Assembly (NCBI GenBank): GCA_018384175.1
Contig: JAHAZB010000122.1
Span: 1-43,663 of the forward strand
Source: Eubacteriales bacterium
GTDB lineage: Bacteria; Bacillota; Clostridia; UBA1381
Direction of reading: 5' to 3'
DNA: 43,663 nt
The translations under genes were made by a program, and so were the position numbers. The stretch's first letter is position 1. Each line of letters starts with the position of its first letter. Of the stretch, positions 7,510-15,211 are shown one piece after another. The notes under the pieces were generated by a model. It searched no databases. It worked only from the letters and a program-made list of their open reading frames with translations, and was not told the origin of the DNA.

Positions 7510-8400
7510 ATGTCGGATAATATCGTTACGCTTAAGAAGGAATACTTTTTCAAGCAAAATAATAACGTACATATTCATATTTCAAACGAGTGCAAGGAGT
7601 TTGTAGGCGTACTGCACAGGCACGAATTTATTGAGATTGTGTATATAATTTCGGGACGTGCGAAGCATATTATAGGTAATAACGAATACTCTGTCAAAAA
7701 GGGCGATGTTTCGGTTATAAACGCAAACGAGGTACACGCATTTATAGCAGATACCACCTGCAACGAGGAATTCTTAGCATACGATTTGATGTTTACACCG
7801 GAATTTTTAGATAACTCTTGCCTTTCAAGCGACGACTTTTCACTGCTTGCCAACTCCTTTTTGTTCTATTCAATATTCCCCGACGAAATAGGGTTTAAGG
7901 AGAGATTTAACCTGATTCCCAACTGCAACCGTGAAATCGGCTCAATTTTTGAAAAGATTTACGATGAATATAAAAACTCTAAAACGGGATATGTAAATCT
8001 TATAAGGCTCTATATTGCAGAGATAATTATAAAACTATTGCGTAAATTAGGAAATTCAGAAAAAAACACCCTCACCGATACGCAAAAGCATATTGTCGAA
8101 GCTGTAATTGAGTATATCGAAAATAATTACAGTATGAAAATCAAGGTAGATGAGATTGCATCCAGAATGTTTTTCAGCAAGAACTATCTCTCCAAGATAT
8201 TCAAAAAGGAAACAGGCTCTTCAATCCACGGGTTTCTGACAGAAATACGAATTAAAGAGGTTTTAAGACTTCTGACAGCTACAAATGACACTATTTCGGA
8301 CATCGCACTCTCCTGCGGTTTTACCGATATGAAGTCATTTTACTCAATTTTTAAGAAATATACCGGTCAAACCCCAAAACAATACAGGGATGAAGTGTAA
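7510..8400 (+). CDS. AraC-family transcriptional regulator
   Basis: A 296-residue regulator with an N-terminal cupin ligand-binding domain (about 15-110; HRHEFIEIVYIISGRAKHII and the KKGDVSVINANEVHAF strand) and a C-terminal AraC/XylS double helix-turn-helix (about 195-295; IKVDEIASRMFFSKNYLSK and SDIALSCGFTDMKSFYSIFK). The ending PKQYRDEV is typical. The ATG at 7510 has an AGGTGAG site; a GTG nine bases upstream is less well placed. It is divergent from the ASRT-hydrolase operon and probably activates it when a sugar-like ligand is present. A perfect promoter carries nearby TTGACACC repeats that may allow self-control. Confidence 0.93.
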   Translation: MSDNIVTLKKEYFFKQNNNVHIHISNECKEFVGVLHRHEFIEIVYIISGRAKHIIGNNEYSVKKGDVSVINANEVHAFIADTTCNEEFLAYDLMFTPEFLDNSCLSSDDFSLLANSFLFYSIFPDEIGFKERFNLIPNCNREIGSIFEKIYDEYKNSKTGYVNLIRLYIAEIIIKLLRKLGNSEKNTLTDTQKHIVEAVIEYIENNYSMKIKVDEIASRMFFSKNYLSKIFKKETGSSIHGFLTEIRIKEVLRLLTATNDTISDIALSCGFTDMKSFYSIFKKYTGQTPKQYRDEV

Positions 8401-8500
8401 AAACAAGAGAAAAACAAAGAATAATTAAGTATTTCGAAGAAAACAGTAAATATTTTTGTAAAATCAGGGCATAATAATCAAATAACAGGAAAATCAACGA

Positions 8501-8529
8501 TTGATTAACTATTGCATCTGTGGTAATAT
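8501..8529 (+). promoter_or_regulatory. probable promoter of the tRNA cluster
   Basis: TTGATT (8501-8506), 17 bases, TAATAT (8524-8529). It is about 37 bases ahead of the first tRNA. An inverted repeat CATCTGTG / CACAGATG (8515-8522 and 8557-8564) overlaps the spacer and the leader. Confidence 0.5.
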
Positions 8530-8565
8530 ATATAAGTCGCGTAAAGCGAAGCCCATCACAGATGA

Positions 8566-8642
8566 CGGGATGTAGCGCAGTTTGGTAGCGCATCTGGTTT
8601 GGGACCAGAGGGCCGCAGGTTCGAATCCTGTCATCCCGACCA
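8566..8642 (+). tRNA. tRNA-Pro (anticodon TGG)
   Basis: A 77-nt cloverleaf. The acceptor CGGGATG pairs with CATCCCG, the anticodon stem TCTGG/CCAGA holds loop TTTGGGA, the T-loop is TTCGAAT, and CCA is encoded. First of four tRNAs. Confidence 0.97.
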
Positions 8643-8657
8643 AACCTTTTTATACGC

Positions 8658-8733
8658 GGGAGTTTAGCTCAGCTGGGAGAGCGTCTGCCTTACAAGCAGG
8701 ATGTCACAGGTTCGAGCCCTGTAACTCCCACCA
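8658..8733 (+). tRNA. tRNA-Val (anticodon TAC)
   Basis: A 76-nt cloverleaf. The acceptor GGGAGTT pairs with AACTCCC, the anticodon loop is CTTACAA, the T-loop is TTCGAGC, and CCA is encoded. Confidence 0.97.
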
Positions 8734-8739
8734 TAATAT

Positions 8740-8815
8740 GCTGGTGTAGCTCAATTGGTAGAGCAGCTGATTTGTAATCAGCAGGTCGCGGGTTCGAGTC
8801 CCATCACCAGCTCCA
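8740..8815 (+). tRNA. tRNA-Thr (anticodon TGT)
   Basis: A 76-nt cloverleaf. The acceptor GCTGGTG pairs with CACCAGC, the anticodon stem GCTGA/TCAGC holds loop TTTGTAA, and CCA is encoded. It starts six bases after the Val tRNA ends. Confidence 0.97.
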
Positions 8816-8820
8816 CAAAT

Positions 8821-8844
8821 AAAAGGACAAGCAATTGTCCTTTT
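8821..8844. terminator. hairpin between tRNA-Thr and tRNA-Tyr
   Basis: AAAAGGACAA and TTGTCCTTTT pair perfectly over GCAA. The T-run is only four bases, so it may be a weak terminator or a processing signal that sets the Tyr tRNA level apart from the first three. Confidence 0.5.
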
Positions 8845-8849
8845 CATAT

Positions 8850-8934
8850 GGGAGAGTTCCCGAGTGGCCAAAGGGGGCAGACTGTAAATCTGTTGCTTCT
8901 AGCTTCGATGGTTCGAATCCATCCTCTCCCACCA
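8850..8934 (+). tRNA. tRNA-Tyr (anticodon GTA)
   Basis: An 85-nt class II tRNA with a long variable arm. The acceptor GGGAGAG pairs with CTCTCCC, the anticodon loop is CTGTAAA, the T-loop is TTCGAAT, and CCA is encoded. Confidence 0.97.
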
Positions 8935-8972
8935 ACAACCGCCAATCTTGTATAAAGATTGGCGGTTGTTTT
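8934..8972 (+). terminator. terminator of the tRNA cluster
   Basis: A 16-bp perfect stem (8934-8949 with 8955-8970, five-base loop) ending in a TTTT run directly after the CCA of tRNA-Tyr. Confidence 0.92.
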
Positions 8973-8976
8973 AACT

Positions 8977-9047
8977 AAATCCGTCTATTGACAGAAGAAA
9001 TCCACTTATGAATATAACCTTGCCTCGCAAGGATGAAAGACGGATTT
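8977..9047. repeat. nested inverted repeats between tRNA cluster and reductase
   Basis: An outer pair AAATCCGTCT (8977-8986) / AGACGGATTT (9038-9047) encloses an inner hairpin CCTTGC-CTC-GCAAGG (9018-9032). It lies downstream of the minus-strand reductase and may help end that transcript. Confidence 0.4.
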
Positions 9048-9082
9048 GCTTTCCTAAGCTCCGCCTTTTCATATCTACATCA

Positions 9083-9997
9083 TTACGGCAACATATGTCC
9101 TGCAGAGCGGTAAATTTCGTACCATTCCGAGCGAGAAAGCGTAACATCCGATGCCTTGCAAATTTCAGTCAAATGCTCAGGATTCATTGTGCCTGCGATA
9201 AGTTGCATATTTGCAGGATGACGAAGTATCCACGCAGCCGCAACACCTGTTTTGGTAATACCGTATTTTTCGCCTATTTCGGCAAGTTTTTCGTTCAGCT
9301 CCGGGAATTCATCGTTATCTACAAAATTGCCCTTAAAAAATCCGTATTGGAATGGGGACCATGCCTGTATGGTAATATTTTTGATACGACTGTATTCTAA
9401 GAAAGAACCATCGTGCATTACAGACTCGGCATTTTTCATATTCACATTCATTCCTGATGTTATCATACCTGCCTCGGTTACGGAAAATTGAAGCTGATTG
9501 ATAATAAGAGGCTGTTTTACCGCAGTTTTCAAAAGTTCCATCTGTAGCATATTTTGATTTGATACTCCGAAATATTTTACTTTGCCTGATGATTCTAACT
9601 TATCAAATGCCTCTGCAACATCATCAGGCTCCATAAGTGTATCGGGACGATGAAGGAGCAAAACATCAATGTAATCTACTCCAAGACGCAAAAGACTTCC
9701 GTCAACAGATTTCAAAATATGCTCTTTTGAAAAATCAAACTGTCCGTCATGGATGGCACACTTTGTCTGTATCATCATTTTTTCTCTTATACCCTTGTGG
9801 CGTTTCAAGTATTCTCCGAAAACCTTTTCTGCGTTCCCTTTGCCGTAAATATCCGCATGGTCAAAAAAGTTAATACCATTTTCCAAAGCTGTATCCATAA
9901 CAGCATCAACCTGTACTTCACTAAGTCCGCCCATTCGCATACATCCGAGAGAAATTGCCGATGCGGAAAATTTTCCGCCTATTTCTATATTCTTCAA
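9083..9997 (-). CDS. aldo/keto reductase
   Basis: A 304-residue NAD(P)H-dependent oxidoreductase with the aldo/keto reductase barrel. The catalytic tetrad can be read as Asp46 and Tyr51 (FFDHADIYG), Lys79 (IQTKC) and His116 (LLLHRPD). The C-terminal cofactor segment IIAGT-type motif appears as LIAGTMNPEHL. It resembles the YdhF subgroup, which reduces small carbonyl compounds. The start is TTG at 9997, chosen because AGGAGGAG sits at the right distance and no ATG follows soon. A single gene with no operon partner; the physiological substrate is unknown. Confidence 0.92.
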   Translation of the reverse strand: MKNIEIGGKFSASAISLGCMRMGGLSEVQVDAVMDTALENGINFFDHADIYGKGNAEKVFGEYLKRHKGIREKMMIQTKCAIHDGQFDFSKEHILKSVDGSLLRLGVDYIDVLLLHRPDTLMEPDDVAEAFDKLESSGKVKYFGVSNQNMLQMELLKTAVKQPLIINQLQFSVTEAGMITSGMNVNMKNAESVMHDGSFLEYSRIKNITIQAWSPFQYGFFKGNFVDNDEFPELNEKLAEIGEKYGITKTGVAAAWILRHPANMQLIAGTMNPEHLTEICKASDVTLSRSEWYEIYRSAGHMLP

Positions 9998-10126
9998 ACT
10001 TTTCTCCTCCTATTTATCTAAAACACTAGTTTGTAACAATTCTGTACAATATAATTGCAATTTTGTCAACTACCCCGCTCTTTCTCATCCTAAAAAAGAG
10101 ATAAAATGCACAGCTCGTTTTTCACG

Positions 10127-11830
10127 TTATACCTCTTCAGCAGGCTCCTCGGTTGGTATTACTATCGTTTCCTCGGTAGGCTCCTTAGTCGGTGAAACAG
10201 TAGGCTCAGGTGATTGTGGCGGCTCCGTTGTTTCTGTCGATTCTGCTGTTACCGGTGCAGATTCCGGTGTAGGATGTGGTGTTTCTGTCTCTTTTGTTCC
10301 TACCGTTACCTCTGTCGGTACCATTCTATATGTACTTCTAGTCAGCTTTTCCCTCTTAACCTCTTTACCATTTTCTGTTACAATACGTACAGAATCTACT
10401 ACGTATCCGGTTTTACCGCTTGATGTAACCTTGCTGGCACCTGCCGGCATTGATGGGTCTATCGTCTCATTTCTTGTCGGCTGACTTACCGATACTGTCG
10501 TATTTACAACCTTAACCTCACGATTTACCGTCGGCTTTGCGCCTAAAATTCTTACCTTGCATATACCGCCTGTGGCACTTGACTCAACCTTAATCGGTTT
10601 ATCGGTATTATTCTTAAACTTAAAGTCAACCGAGCCATAAGACACGGTAGCATCCTGACCTTTCGGTACATATGCAACAGTCAGTGAATGGCTACGTCTT
10701 TCTACTATTTCAAGATTAGAGTATAAAGCAGCGCAATACAACGTAGAGCTTACCTGACAAACTCCACCACCTACACCCTCAGACTGCTTGCCGTTTGCAA
10801 ATATAGGTGCAATCTTATATCCGTTTGCAAGAGACGGATTTCCGATAGCTTCGTTATAGGAGAAAACCTCGCCCGGCATAAGAACTGTTCCGTTTACACT
10901 TGAAGCTGCTTTCGAAACATTATATGCACGATTTGCCGCACCTGTCGAGTATTTGCTTGTATAGCTGCCAAGCTCTGCTTCAAACAGCTCTTTATTAAGA
11001 CTCGCCGCCGTAACCTCAGGCAACACTTTTGTAATAGTCAGAGTTATTTCCTCTCCGGCATTAAAGCTTTCCAGCTTTTGCTCTATTTCAGCCTTATCTG
11101 CACTTCTGCCTACAACCTCATCCGTTATATATAGCTTTCTGTTCTCAATCTTATACTCTGCATTTACAGGCTCTATGTAAACTATCTCATACAGCTTATC
11201 TGCAGTAACCTGCTCAGCACCGCTTGCAGGAAGCTCAAGCTTTATAGCATCTGTATTCCCACTTTCAATTTGCGCAAACACTTCTTTTCTGCTCTCAGAT
11301 ACATCCTCACTTTGTCCCGGAACCGCAGGTTTAATCAAAAGCTCCGTTTCAGACACTTCTTCAAGTGTTATACTGGTCATCTCACCGTTTTTACGCACAC
11401 CTCTGTTATAAATCAGCTCATCAAGCATCTCATCCGCAGTCGGTACAGGAATAATCTCCATACTTGCAAATCTTATTATAAGTGCATTTTTAACATTATT
11501 GAACCAGTTACCGTCCCTGCAAATATTATATACTTTTTCAGCAGTTGCCTTTGCATCAACACGAAGTCCGATATCTGTTCCCATAACCTCCTCTGTATCC
11601 GGTTCGCCTATAAACACAAGAGTTCTGTTATCGTAATAGTCGTTTGCTTCCAGCTTGCTTTCCAGCTCATCTAAAGTCATACCGCCTATTCTATCACCAT
11701 CAATTGTTACACCCACAGCTATTCTACCTGCACCGGGTAACATACTGTTCAACACAGCAAAAGCCGCAACAAGCACTACAACAATAGCTATGGTTATTGT
11801 CAGCCCCTTATGTTTCTTCAGACACCCCAT
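10127..11830 (-). CDS. VanW-family cell-wall protein
   Basis: A 567-residue membrane-anchored protein. It has a short basic cytoplasmic tail, one membrane segment near the N-terminus (IVVVLVAAFAVLN), two peptidoglycan-binding-4-like repeats (about 40-290) and then the VanW domain (about 295-430; PGEVFSYNEAIG, VGGGVCQVSSTLY, RRSHSLTVAYVPKGQDA). A G5-like strand region and a Pro/Glu/Thr-rich tail of about 60 residues follow, suggesting wall spanning. VanW domains occur in vancomycin-resistance clusters but here there is no vanRS/HAX, so a general wall role is likely. The start is the ATG at 11830, fitting AAGGG; a GTG at 11860 lacks spacing. Last gene of the PHP-YkgJ-VanW operon. Confidence 0.9.
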   Translation of the reverse strand: MGCLKKHKGLTITIAIVVVLVAAFAVLNSMLPGAGRIAVGVTIDGDRIGGMTLDELESKLEANDYYDNRTLVFIGEPDTEEVMGTDIGLRVDAKATAEKVYNICRDGNWFNNVKNALIIRFASMEIIPVPTADEMLDELIYNRGVRKNGEMTSITLEEVSETELLIKPAVPGQSEDVSESRKEVFAQIESGNTDAIKLELPASGAEQVTADKLYEIVYIEPVNAEYKIENRKLYITDEVVGRSADKAEIEQKLESFNAGEEITLTITKVLPEVTAASLNKELFEAELGSYTSKYSTGAANRAYNVSKAASSVNGTVLMPGEVFSYNEAIGNPSLANGYKIAPIFANGKQSEGVGGGVCQVSSTLYCAALYSNLEIVERRSHSLTVAYVPKGQDATVSYGSVDFKFKNNTDKPIKVESSATGGICKVRILGAKPTVNREVKVVNTTVSVSQPTRNETIDPSMPAGASKVTSSGKTGYVVDSVRIVTENGKEVKREKLTRSTYRMVPTEVTVGTKETETPHPTPESAPVTAESTETTEPPQSPEPTVSPTKEPTEETIVIPTEEPAEEV

Positions 11831-11876
11831 AAACGTTCCCTTCTTTTCCAAATCCTCCACCCTCTCTTAAATATCT

Positions 11877-12389
11877 TCAGAAAAATCTACCGATTTCATC
11901 TAAATAACTCGTATATTCCTTCAAAAATGCCAGAAATTCTGCATTTTTCGACAGCAACACAAATGCGTTCTTCACGTTTTTTACAAACCTACGGTCATAG
12001 TCTTTAACTTCCAGAGCTTTGCCAAGCGGGCAGACCGCCTTAGAGCGCGGGTCTGTAATAACCGTAATTTTCCCATCCTTAAGGTACGGGGTAAGCGGAA
12101 AAATTCTGCAAGCAAGAGGTCTTTGATATCGGTCGCACTCACCCTTGCAAAATGCAATCTTAACCGTCTTTTTCTTGCCATTAAATGTGTATGTAAAATC
12201 CGAGTCCTCAATGGTTATCCAATCAGGTTTTAAGAGCTGATACACTCTCTCCTCACCCGGAAACAAATACATACCGCCGTCATCCCCCTGACAACATGCC
12301 TTATCGCACAAGCTACCGCAATCAACCGGCATCGGTGTTATCTCATCAAACAAACGATAAAGCTGAAGATACAGATATGCTGAATTCAT
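11877..12389 (-). CDS. YkgJ-family cysteine-cluster protein
   Basis: A 170-residue cytoplasmic protein of the YkgJ family. It shows the expected cysteines: C24, C28, C32 and C33 (CGSLCDKACC) near the start, and C81, C85, C94 and C120 later, with the LACRIFPLTPY segment. The family probably binds a metal or iron-sulphur cluster; no enzyme activity is proven. It has an ATG with a GGAG site. It follows the PHP gene by 18 bases and precedes the VanW gene by 46, so all three are likely cotranscribed. Nothing in the context pins down its job. Confidence 0.85.
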   Translation of the reverse strand: MNSAYLYLQLYRLFDEITPMPVDCGSLCDKACCQGDDGGMYLFPGEERVYQLLKPDWITIEDSDFTYTFNGKKKTVKIAFCKGECDRYQRPLACRIFPLTPYLKDGKITVITDPRSKAVCPLGKALEVKDYDRRFVKNVKNAFVLLSKNAEFLAFLKEYTSYLDEIGRFF

Positions 12390-12407
12390 AGTCCCTTCTC
12401 CTTAGTC

Positions 12408-13280
12408 TTATTTCATAATAACATTACTCCACGCATAGCAGCCGTTTTCATCAACAACCTCTACACGTACCCATCTTTCGTAGTCCCTCATAGCATATTC
12501 CGCATGAGTAAGCTTTTCACCACGAATTACTCTGTCCCCCTCCCACGAGGAGTTTGACAGAAAATTTATCATCCTACATTCGCTTGAGTCAACAATAATT
12601 TTATACCCTTCTCTTTTTATATAAAGCTGCGGACCTTGTGTGGAATAAAATCTTCTGTCTTTTATCGCCGTAAGAATATCCTCAACTTCACCACTTTCGG
12701 CATTTACCATTATGTATGATTTCGCTTCGTCCTCGCCGTTATAATAATGAGCATCATCGGTTGCAATAAGCGGAAACTCTATACCATCATTTGCAAGAAC
12801 ATCTGCTATGTAGCCGGAATACGGTCTGCTGCTTTGCTCAACTGCAGAAACTGTGTTATAAATCTCAAGAAGCGAAAAACCATTTAAGGCTTTAACATCT
12901 TCCTTGGTGTTCAATGACCACGCCGGATGCGCCAGTACCGCCATACCGCCCAAGCGATTTATAGCATCTATCGCCTGCTGTCTTTCAGTAGTTGCACGCT
13001 CTAAGTTCGGGTTTTCCTTCATTCCTATTCCCACTATATGCATAACACCATCTATTGTATTATGGCTTCCAATATTATATTCACAGCCTGATATAATTTT
13101 AAGACCGTTTATTTCACCTTCAGGATAATATTTCCAGTGGTCTGTTATTGCCACGGCATCAAAGCCTGCATTTTTATAAACTTCAGCCATTTCCTCAGGA
13201 GTCAAACGTCCGTCGGAAAGGGTTGTATGTGTGTGCAGTCCTACTTTGTACCATTGGTTTCCGTTTTTATCTGTGTACAT
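12408..13280 (-). CDS. PHP-domain metal-dependent phosphoesterase
   Basis: A 290-residue protein with the polymerase and histidinol phosphatase (PHP) fold. Metal motifs are visible: H16-x-H18 and Asp23 (LHTHTTLSDG), Asp47-His48 (AITDHWKY), HIVGIG, AHPAWS and a late TDDAHYY. The C-terminal 60 residues are a beta region without a motif I know. Such proteins cleave phosphoesters of small nucleotides or sugars. The start is the ATG at 13280 with GAGGG; a TTG eight codons upstream is less likely. First gene of the operon with YkgJ and VanW, with a promoter about 100 bases upstream. Confidence 0.88.
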   Translation of the reverse strand: MYTDKNGNQWYKVGLHTHTTLSDGRLTPEEMAEVYKNAGFDAVAITDHWKYYPEGEINGLKIISGCEYNIGSHNTIDGVMHIVGIGMKENPNLERATTERQQAIDAINRLGGMAVLAHPAWSLNTKEDVKALNGFSLLEIYNTVSAVEQSSRPYSGYIADVLANDGIEFPLIATDDAHYYNGEDEAKSYIMVNAESGEVEDILTAIKDRRFYSTQGPQLYIKREGYKIIVDSSECRMINFLSNSSWEGDRVIRGEKLTHAEYAMRDYERWVRVEVVDENGCYAWSNVIMK

Positions 13281-13376
13281 ATCCTTCCCTCGCTTATAAC
13301 TCAATCCAATCGCCTGTTTTTATCACATTTACGTTGTCTATACTGTCCTTTACCAAGTCAGAACTCAGTTAAACTC

Positions 13377-13405
13377 ATTATATCACACACATTTCACAAA
13401 AACAA
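13377..13405 (-). promoter_or_regulatory. promoter of the PHP-YkgJ-VanW operon
   Basis: On the minus strand TTGTTT (13405-13400), 17 bases, perfect TATAAT (13382-13377). This leaves a leader of about 90 bases before the PHP start. Confidence 0.55.
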
Positions 13406-13429
13406 TAGCAATGTTACACAAGAATAAAA

Positions 13430-13810
13430 TCACAGAATATTATAAACATACGGAAGTGCGTTATCGGAGATTTTTTCTGTAATGGCAACTATTGCCCTGC
13501 AATGAGCAAGAGCATCAGCTTCTTCCTCCGCATCAAGATAGCATCTGAGTTCAAAAAGACTTCTCTTTATTTCATAAATATCCTTATGGTCAACGACTGC
13601 ACAAAGAAGAGTTTTTGACTTTTCTATCTGCCTGTCAAGCTCATCTGCCGCAATAAGTGCCGATGCAAAATCCTCCTTTTCTATCCGTCTTTCGATAATT
13701 TCTGCACGCATTTCAAGCTTATCTGCGGCATTTTTTACATACACACTGCTTGCAATCGAGCCTGCGATAAGCACAAGCGATACCGCAACTGCAATATATA
13801 TACTTTTCAT
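13430..13810 (-). CDS. DUF4363 family protein
   Basis: A 126-residue protein with an N-terminal membrane or signal-anchor segment (IYIAVAVSLVLIAGSIASSVYV) and an all-helical, charged extracytoplasmic part. It matches the DUF4363 family, which is regularly encoded next to DUF421 proteins in Clostridia. Its ATG overlaps the stop of the DUF421 gene by four bases, so the pair is translationally coupled. The function is not known; a regulatory or accessory subunit for the DUF421 protein is the reasonable guess. Confidence 0.82.
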   Translation of the reverse strand: MKSIYIAVAVSLVLIAGSIASSVYVKNAADKLEMRAEIIERRIEKEDFASALIAADELDRQIEKSKTLLCAVVDHKDIYEIKRSLFELRCYLDAEEEADALAHCRAIVAITEKISDNALPYVYNIL

Positions 13811-14484
13811 TTATTCTCACTCTTCCTCTGCAAAAACAGCGAGCCGTCCGGCGACAACTCTGCTATAAAAACATTGCTTATATCCTCTTCGCCATGGCGT
13901 TTCAGCATATTATTAAGCCATTTTTCATCCTTACCTGCACGCTCTAATTCCTTGTGGTCAACATCCCCGTCCATAACAAGCAGAAATGGTATATTAACTG
14001 TACCCTTGCGTTGTATATTAAGGTCATCGCACGTTACAGGCTGTGCTTTCTTATAGACACTTAGTTGACCGTTTGTTTCCAGAACCGCTGCCTGCACATC
14101 ACCAATTCCGTTACAACCGCTTATGCGAAGCTGTTCAATTAAATCTGAAAGGCTGAACCTAAGCTTTTTTAGCTCTTTTTCAAGGACTTTTCCCTCATAG
14201 ATAATAATACTCGGTTCACCTGTATAAATCCTTCGGAACTTAACACTCTTAAGGCATATGAAGGACATAAAAACTTCTGCCACAAGCAAGGTAAGAACGG
14301 GCACTATTCCCGAAACAAGCGGAATATTAACCTCCTGCATAGGAATAGATGCAAGGTCGGATATCATAATAGCAACCACAAGCTCGGACGGCTGCATTTC
14401 GCCAATCTGTCTTTTGCCCATAATGCGAATTGCAGTAACAACCAAAAAATATAATATCAAGGTTCTAATTAAGGGAATCAGCAT
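13807..14484 (-). CDS. DUF421 (YetF-type) membrane protein
   Basis: A 225-residue protein of the YetF/DUF421 family. It has three N-terminal membrane segments (LIPLIRTLILYFLVV, ELVVAIMISDLASIPM, PLVSGIVPVLTLLVAEVF), then a cytoplasmic domain with the family's motifs GEPSIIIYEGKV, LRISGCNGIGDVQAAVLETNG and FLLVMDGDVD. In spore formers related proteins occur in the spore membrane; others are vegetative. The start is the ATG at 14484, set by GGAGGT; an ATG 15 bases upstream overlaps that site. Coupled to DUF4363. The promoter shares a palindrome with the divergent YerC operon. Confidence 0.9.
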   Translation of the reverse strand: MLIPLIRTLILYFLVVTAIRIMGKRQIGEMQPSELVVAIMISDLASIPMQEVNIPLVSGIVPVLTLLVAEVFMSFICLKSVKFRRIYTGEPSIIIYEGKVLEKELKKLRFSLSDLIEQLRISGCNGIGDVQAAVLETNGQLSVYKKAQPVTCDDLNIQRKGTVNIPFLLVMDGDVDHKELERAGKDEKWLNNMLKRHGEEDISNVFIAELSPDGSLFLQRKSENK

Positions 14485-14528
14485 ATACCATACCTCCATT
14501 ACTGTTAATATGTACGATGCTGTGTAAA

Positions 14529-14573
14529 ATTATACTTTACTTTCGCGTGCGAAAGTGCTACAATGTATATAAT
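14529..14573. promoter_or_regulatory. divergent promoters sharing an 18-bp palindrome
   Basis: ACTTTCGCGTGCGAAAGT (14539-14556) is a perfect inverted repeat with a two-base centre. On the plus strand it lies between TTTACT (14536-14541) and TACAAT (14559-14564), 17 bases apart. On the minus strand TATAAT (14534-14529) lies the same way on the other side. One repressor bound here could silence both the DUF421 and the YerC operons. I do not recognise the regulator. Confidence 0.65.
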
Positions 14574-14599
14574 ACCTTTATAATAGGAGTATAAATACA

Positions 14600-14893
14600 A
14601 TGAAAAACAAACTTCGTGATGAAAATATGCAGAATTTGATGCGTGCAATTCTTACTTTAGAAACAGAAGAAGAATGCTGGAGCTTTTTTGAGGATTTATG
14701 TACCGTAAGTGAGCTTCGGTCTATGAGCCAGCGTCTTGAGGTTGCAATGAAGCTAAAAAAAGGCGAGGTCTATACCGACATAGCTGCAGGCACAGGTGCT
14801 TCAACTGCTACCATAAGCCGTGTGAGTCGCGCTCTTTCTTACGGTGCAGACGGTTACAACACAGTTCTTGAGAGGTTGGAGAAAAGAAAATGA
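14600..14893 (+). CDS. YerC/YecD-type TrpR-like regulator
   Basis: A 97-residue DNA-binding protein of the TrpR superfamily, YerC/YecD group. The conserved helices read ELRSMSQRLEVAMKLKKG and YTDIAAGTGASTATISRVSRAL, the second being the helix-turn-helix. The length is normal. Unlike TrpR there is no obvious tryptophan operon link. The ATG follows a GGAG site. First gene of an operon with AzlD and Fbp (the start of azlD overlaps its stop by four bases), so it may regulate that operon itself, perhaps through the upstream palindrome. Confidence 0.92.
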   Translation: MKNKLRDENMQNLMRAILTLETEEECWSFFEDLCTVSELRSMSQRLEVAMKLKKGEVYTDIAAGTGASTATISRVSRALSYGADGYNTVLERLEKRK

Positions 14894-15210
14894 AATACTA
14901 CTTTGGCGTACTTTGGGTTACAGCAGCCGTTACCTATCTTATAAGGATGCTGCCTCTCACAATATTTCAAAAGGAAATAAAATCTCAGTTTCTGCGTGAT
15001 TTCTTCCACTATATACCCTATGCCGTATTAGGAGCGATGACCTTTCCTGCCATACTCTATGCAACTCGCAGTATGGTTTCGGCATTTGCAGGCTTTTTGG
15101 TTGCGTGTATTGCGGCATTTTGCAAAAGAGGTTTGCTCGCAACAGCATTGCTTGCAGCAGCAGCGGTGTATATAAGTGAACTGATTCTGACAATGACAGG
15201 AGCGATGTAA
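14890..15210 (+). CDS. AzlD-domain membrane protein (no AzlC nearby)
   Basis: A 106-residue protein with four hydrophobic segments, fitting the AzlD family (start WVTAAVTYLIRMLPLTIF, middle FFHYIPYAVLGAMTFPAIL). AzlD normally pairs with AzlC as a branched-chain amino-acid exporter. No azlC is in the window, and the gene is wedged by overlap between YerC and Fbp. It may work alone or with an AzlC elsewhere. The ATG overlaps the yerC stop and it ends one base before the fbp start, a tight operon. Confidence 0.85.
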   Translation: MKYYFGVLWVTAAVTYLIRMLPLTIFQKEIKSQFLRDFFHYIPYAVLGAMTFPAILYATRSMVSAFAGFLVACIAAFCKRGLLATALLAAAAVYISELILTMTGAM

Positions 15211-15211
15211 T

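Noticed and set aside
8351..8593. Minus-strand reading frame of 80 codons over the AraC end and the tRNA region
   Set aside because: It overlaps tRNA-Pro and the AraC gene and has no ribosome site.
8755..8955. Plus-strand reading frame of 66 codons
   Set aside because: It is a translation through tRNA-Thr and tRNA-Tyr.
10127..11830. Vancomycin-resistance gene
   Set aside because: VanW domains are common in wall proteins of Clostridia; no vanR, vanS, vanH, vanA/B or vanX genes are present.
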